From: Chaetorhynchus papuensis
Taxonomy: Eukaryota; Chordata; Aves; Passeriformes; Rhipiduridae
Direction of reading: 5' to 3'
Length of the DNA: 64,000 bases
Assembly (NCBI GenBank): GCA_013396525.1
Contig: VWYX01001346.1
Coordinates: 1-64,000 of the forward strand
In this document: positions 60,010-64,000 of the stretch, in pieces
How positions within the stretch are numbered: the stretch's first letter is position 1
Layout of the letters: the number at the start of each line of letters is the position of its first letter
The notes under the pieces: model-generated
Told to the model about the DNA's origin: nothing
The model's database searches: none
What the model saw: the letters and a program-made list of their open reading frames with translations, nothing else
Program-made: the position numbers and the translations under genes

Positions 60010-60410
60010 ACTGAGACAGATTGAAGGAGCTGGGGACATTCAGTCTGGAGAAGAGAAGGCTCCAGGGAGAGCTCAGAGCCCCTGGCACGGCCTAAAGGGG
60101 CTCCAGGAGAGCTGCAGAGGGACTGGGGCCAAGGCCTGGAGGGACAGCACCCAGGGAATGGCTTCCCAGTGCCAGAGGGCAGGGCCAGCTGGGCTATTGG
60201 GAAGGAATTGCTGTGTGTGAGGGTGGGCAGGCCCTGGCCCAGGGTGCCCAGAGCAGCTGTGGCTGCCCCTGGATCCCTGGCAGTGTCCAAGGCCAGGCTG
60301 GACATTGGGGTTTGGAGCAGCCTGGGACAGTGGGAGGTGTCCCTTCCCATGGCAGGGGCATTGAAATCAGATCATCTTTTAGGACATTTCCAACCCAAAT
60401 TGCTCAGTGA
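60010..60410 (+). mobile_element. CR1 retrotransposon, young-looking copy
   Basis: Near-identical to 22200 and 63130 in its middle 250 bases. The 3' end is diverged (caaattgctcagtg) and lacks the octamers. Confidence 0.92.
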
Positions 60411-60499
60411 CATCCATACCTACGGATGATTCGGCTCTCAGCTCCTACAGAGAGCATCTGAAGGAGCAGCTGCTTTGCTCTTGCTCTCTTACACCAAAA

Positions 60500-60555
60500 A
60501 AGAAAAAAAAAACCAAAAACAAACAAACAAAAAAAAAACACCAAAAAAAAAAAAA
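60500..60555 (+). repeat. A-rich simple repeat
   Basis: A runs broken by single C, G and CC (aaaaaaaaaacc, aaacaaacaaac). Confidence 0.85.
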
Positions 60556-61189
60556 GCGCAAACACCTAACACAGCATCAGCCCCAAGGACCTGTGGGCTG
60601 GAGAAGGGCACTCCACATGCGTGGGGAGCACATGGCTGCCTCTTTGTACTCTTCCCAGGGTGCAGGTTTGATTCACCTCCTGAGCAAAGGACTGGAGGAT
60701 GCTCTGGGGGTGTGTGGTTGGGAAATGTTCTGAAGAGCACCAGCAGACATGTGGAGTCACTCACGCTATCCTAGGACCTACTTTTTGTCCTGCGTGGGAA
60801 AACATCAGGGTTGCACCCCACCGTCCCCGCCACCTCACTGCCTGTGCTTCGCATCCCCCTCCACAGCACAAATGCGACAGCCTCTGGTTAAATACATCGC
60901 AGTGAGCACTCCCTAGGAGAGGAAAATCCATCAGGCTTGGGGCTACAACAAAACCAGACACTTGGAAGCATCCACCTGTCCATTCACCCACCCCAACTCC
61001 CACCTGTGGGTCTCTCCAACCCACATCACCTTGTTTCGTGTACCCATCGCATGAACAGAACACCCCTCGCAGCGCGCCAATTTCTTCCCCATTCGTCCAC
61101 GAAGACCCACGACAAAAAGGGGTGTGGATACGATCTCTTGCATAGTTTAAACGTACAGATATGTGTATTTTCTGTTCACTCAGTCCCTC

Positions 61190-61630
61190 CCAGGGACGGG
61201 CAGGAGCCCAGCAGCTTGCTCATACCACACTTCAAAGCCGCGCACCAGCGCTGGATGGAACGCCGGCACCGCAGCACGCCGGGGACTTTCCTTTTCCAAG
61301 CCGGCGCTTCAAAATATTTATAAAGGCACTTAAGCCCCATTTTGACCACTGCCTGTGTTTGCAAACCCTGCCCCGGGATTCATGTCAGGTCTCGGGGAGT
61401 TCCGCTCGCATTGTTGGCATACCTGAGGAGAGGCAGAGGGACTCGCTCCCCGCTCGCAGAACAAAGCCCCGCGTTATTGCGGAGCTGTGCCCTCCGCCGG
61501 GCTCAATTATGGTTAGAGAAAAACCCTTGTTTATAGCAGGATCCTTCCAGTCGGGGAAAAAAAAAGAGATTTAATTACAAGGTAATGGTGCTGTGGGCGT
61601 GTGCGCGAGCGCGGCACAGATGCGGCCAAG
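61190..61630. promoter_or_regulatory. Orphan CpG islet with a two-way TATA element
   Basis: About 30 CG dinucleotides in roughly 440 repeat-free bases, against very few on either side. TTTATAAA at 61317-61324 reads TATAAAGG on the plus strand and TATAAATA on the minus strand. It could be an alternative promoter of ZBTB7C, a promoter of an antisense transcript, or an enhancer. Confidence 0.4.
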
Positions 61631-61916
61631 AGTTGGGCTGCTCCCCCTGCCCAGGTGGTTGCTGGTGGGTCCAGCCTCTGTGGAGGGTGAAAAAGGGGGA
61701 TTTGGAGTCTTCCTTCGTGGTTGTTGATGACTGGGCATTGAATCGGGGGAGCCAAAGCACGGGGAGTTAAAAAAAAAAATCCAGGACAGATGCTTGTCCC
61801 AGCAGGTTAGCAGCAACAGGAAGGGGATTATGGGGAAAATTTACCCCCACCTTTTCTCTTTGCCTTCTCCCTGAGTCATGGCCTTGGACACAGGGTCCCT
61901 CAGGTAAGTCATGAGA

Positions 61917-62230
61917 CTCACAGAATGGTTTGGTATGGAAGGGACCTTAAAGCTCATCTCATTCCAAAACCCTGCCATGGGCAGGGACACCTTCCACTAT
62001 CCCAGGTTGCTCCAAGCCCTGTCCAACCTGGCCTCAGACACTGCCAGAGATGGGGCAGCTACTGCTCCTCTGGGAAACCTGTGCCAGGGCTCCACCACCC
62101 TCACAGCCAGGAATTTCTTCCCAATGTCCAATCTAATCCTGCCCCCTGGCAGTGGGAAGCCATTCCCCCTTGTCCTATCACTATCTGCCCATGTAAAACG
62201 TGCCTTCCATCTTTTTCTATCATCTCCCTG
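61917..62230 (-). mobile_element. CR1 3' region, antisense
   Basis: actcacagaatggtttggta, then ccatgggcagggacacct and ccctggcagtgggaagccat. Confidence 0.93.
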
Positions 62231-63129
62231 AAAGTCCTGGAAGGCTGAGCTCTGAGATGGGTTGGGTTTCATCTCCCTTTTCCAAATGGTATTGCAGAAT
62301 CAGAGCCCAGTGTGAGCTGCTGTCATTTGACACACAGAGATGGACTACAGGACATCGTAAGCCCAAGAGCTGAATCCTTATTAAGAAAAACCACCTTTAG
62401 ATGAAAAGGCACAATCCTGTTGGACACCCAGAGCCCCTCAATGCCGCGTTAGCCAAGGTACATGCTCATCAAGTGCGTGCATCAGAGAATATTTTTGTAG
62501 CCCTGTCTTTTCTTCCACTAATTCTAAGGAACAGAGTGTGGTTTCCTCTCCTGTGTTTCTCATATTTTGCTTAAAAATAAAATTTGAACCTATATCAAAC
62601 CAAACAGCTTCTTGCCCGAGGTGGTAAAAAAAAAAAAAAAAAGCAAAAGCAAAGCCTTTTCTATGGTGAACCCTTCAGGAAAAGGGAATATAAATCCCCC
62701 TCTGCTCATATTCCCCCAGCAGCACTCAAAAGAAGCCCCCAAAAGCCAGTGCAAAATTTGCAGTGGGTCCTTCCTACCTCTGCACACGACTTCTGGGAAG
62801 CACATAAAGCATCCACCAGAGCACAGTCTGATTTATACTTGGAGCAGGGCACCTTTAATGGCAGCAGGAGTGAGGGTGTAAATCTCCAGGCACGGAAAAA
62901 TCAGACACGCAGCCCCAGCCCTCTGGATCCACTCTGCTCTGAATGCCACTGAATAAAAATGAGGCTTTACGGCAAAAAAAGAGGTACATGTCCTTCTGCT
63001 GCATAGGAGAGATTTCTAAGGGTGCAGTGCTATAAATAATGATTCAAGCCAGTTTGCACGTTTAAGTCTCGTGTAGCCCACGATGAGACACTGAACAGGT
63101 ATTGAGACCACCACAAAAATGATCAGGAG
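62231..63129. other. Intronic or intergenic stretch, nothing identified
   Basis: Contains a 17-base A run (62626-62642). No exon or element recognised. Confidence 0.4.
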
Positions 63130-63557
63130 GATGGAGCCCCTCTGCTCTGCAGCCAGCCTGGGACAGCTGGGGCTGTTCAGCTGCACAAGAGAAGGCTCCA
63201 GGGAGAGCTCCGAGCCCCTGGCAGGGCCTAAAGGGGCTCCAGGAGAGCTGCAGAGGGACTGGGGCCAAGGCCTGGAGGGACAGCNGGCCTGGAGGGACAG
63301 CACCCAGGGAATGGCTTCCCAGTGCCAGAGGGCAGGGCCAGCTGGGCTATTGGGAAGGAATTGCTGTGTGTGAGGGTGGGGAGGCCCTGGCTCGGGTTTC
63401 CCAAAGAAGCTGTGGCTGCTCCATCCCTGGAAGTGTTCCAGGCCAGGCTGGATGGGGCTTGCAGCAACCTGGGATAGTGGAAGGTGTCCCTGCCCATGGC
63501 AGGGCCTCTATGGTCTTTAAAGACCCCTTCCAACCCAAACCACTGTGTGATTCGGTG
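63130..63557 (+). mobile_element. CR1 retrotransposon with assembly join
   Basis: Young-type CR1 sequence, with a single N at 63285 flanked by a 16-base direct duplication. After about 63390 it follows a different CR1 variant (ctcgggtttcccaaagaagc). Ends ccactgtgtgattcggtg. Confidence 0.92.
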
Positions 63558-63614
63558 CAGACCCAGTGGGTTGAGCCAGAAGTGGAGGCTGTCGTGCCCT
63601 CTCACCCATCACTG

Positions 63615-63662
63615 CTTCCCAAAGCTGTAAGCCAGCCCCCTTCCCAAAGCTGTAAGCCAGCC
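63615..63662 (+). repeat. Tandem duplication of 24 bp
   Basis: Two adjacent copies of a unit containing ccaaagctgtaagccagccc, differing only near the end. Confidence 0.9.
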
Positions 63663-64000
63663 CCGTTCACATGCACAGCCAGACACAGGCTGTGTCACAC
63701 GTCACCCTGGATGCACCCACCCCCCGACACCCCACCCTACACACGGAGGGAGGCTGCACCCCAAAGCAGCCTCCTCTCCCTGCCCTTTGCACAGGGGGTG
63801 GGTCATGGGGACAGCTCCTGTATGAAAGGGGACAGTGCCACACTCAGCTCTCCATCATGCAGGCAGCCCAACCCCAAGATCTTATGCCCATCCTGACTCC
63901 AGAACAACACAAACAAAATTTAATATCCTTTGGGGCAAGCAGTGATGGGCAGTGAAGCTCATGGTTGCCTCCACAGTCCAGTTTAGTAATTCTCACTGTT

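Noticed and set aside
1..64000. Search for CRISPR arrays, operons, tRNA/rRNA genes and endogenous retroviral genes
   Set aside because: None seen by eye. All dispersed repeats recognised are CR1 or simple repeats, and no long terminal repeat pair or retroviral domain was recognised.

Overview
This window is vertebrate nuclear DNA, almost certainly from a bird. About 29 copies or fragments of chicken-repeat-1 (CR1) non-LTR retrotransposons lie on both strands, many ending in the CR1 3' signature of ATTCTATG-type octamers. The one gene with certain coding sequence, ZBTB7C, has an unmistakable vertebrate protein. I see no bacterial, phage or CRISPR features, and no convincing tRNA, rRNA or viral gene. 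Most long open reading frames here are CR1 fragments, antisense of exons, or chance.

Layout. Positions 1-6960 are AT-rich, have no recognisable CR1 and hold no coding exon I can find. Positions 7140-8330 form a strong CpG island with six CCAAT boxes, a polypurine tract and several good minus-strand splice donors: a housekeeping-type promoter. In human 18q21 the gene directly downstream of ZBTB7C, on the same strand, is SMAD2. I therefore infer, without coding evidence, that this island is the SMAD2 promoter and that 1-7700 is its first intron. Positions 8343-36600 are mostly intergenic, with CR1 copies, microsatellites and a few AT-rich islands that look like conserved non-coding elements.

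Positions 36630-39098 are the likely ZBTB7C 3' UTR. The two ZBTB7C coding exons are at 39099-39735 and 45225-46402 on the minus strand. They are separated by a 5.5-kb phase-2 intron that splits zinc finger 2, and together encode 604 residues: BTB domain, acidic tract and four zinc fingers. From 46419 to the right edge the sequence is probably the long 5' intron of ZBTB7C. It holds candidate regulatory islands, including a CpG islet at 61190-61630 and a paired POU-octamer element near 49440, but I could not place a non-coding first exon.

How the parts relate: ZBTB7C is a BTB/zinc-finger transcriptional regulator. The probable SMAD2 promoter upstream of its 3' end would make this the conserved SMAD2-ZBTB7C block, which from general knowledge is Z-linked in chicken. 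Three N-runs or single Ns (31301-31368, 45047-45060, 63285) are assembly problems, and two of them can be explained by local sequence. I found no clearly novel biological system. The most interesting items are regulatory: two NF-Y pairs with identical spacing, a near-MORE octamer element, a CTCF-like site, E-box clusters and orphan CpG islets.
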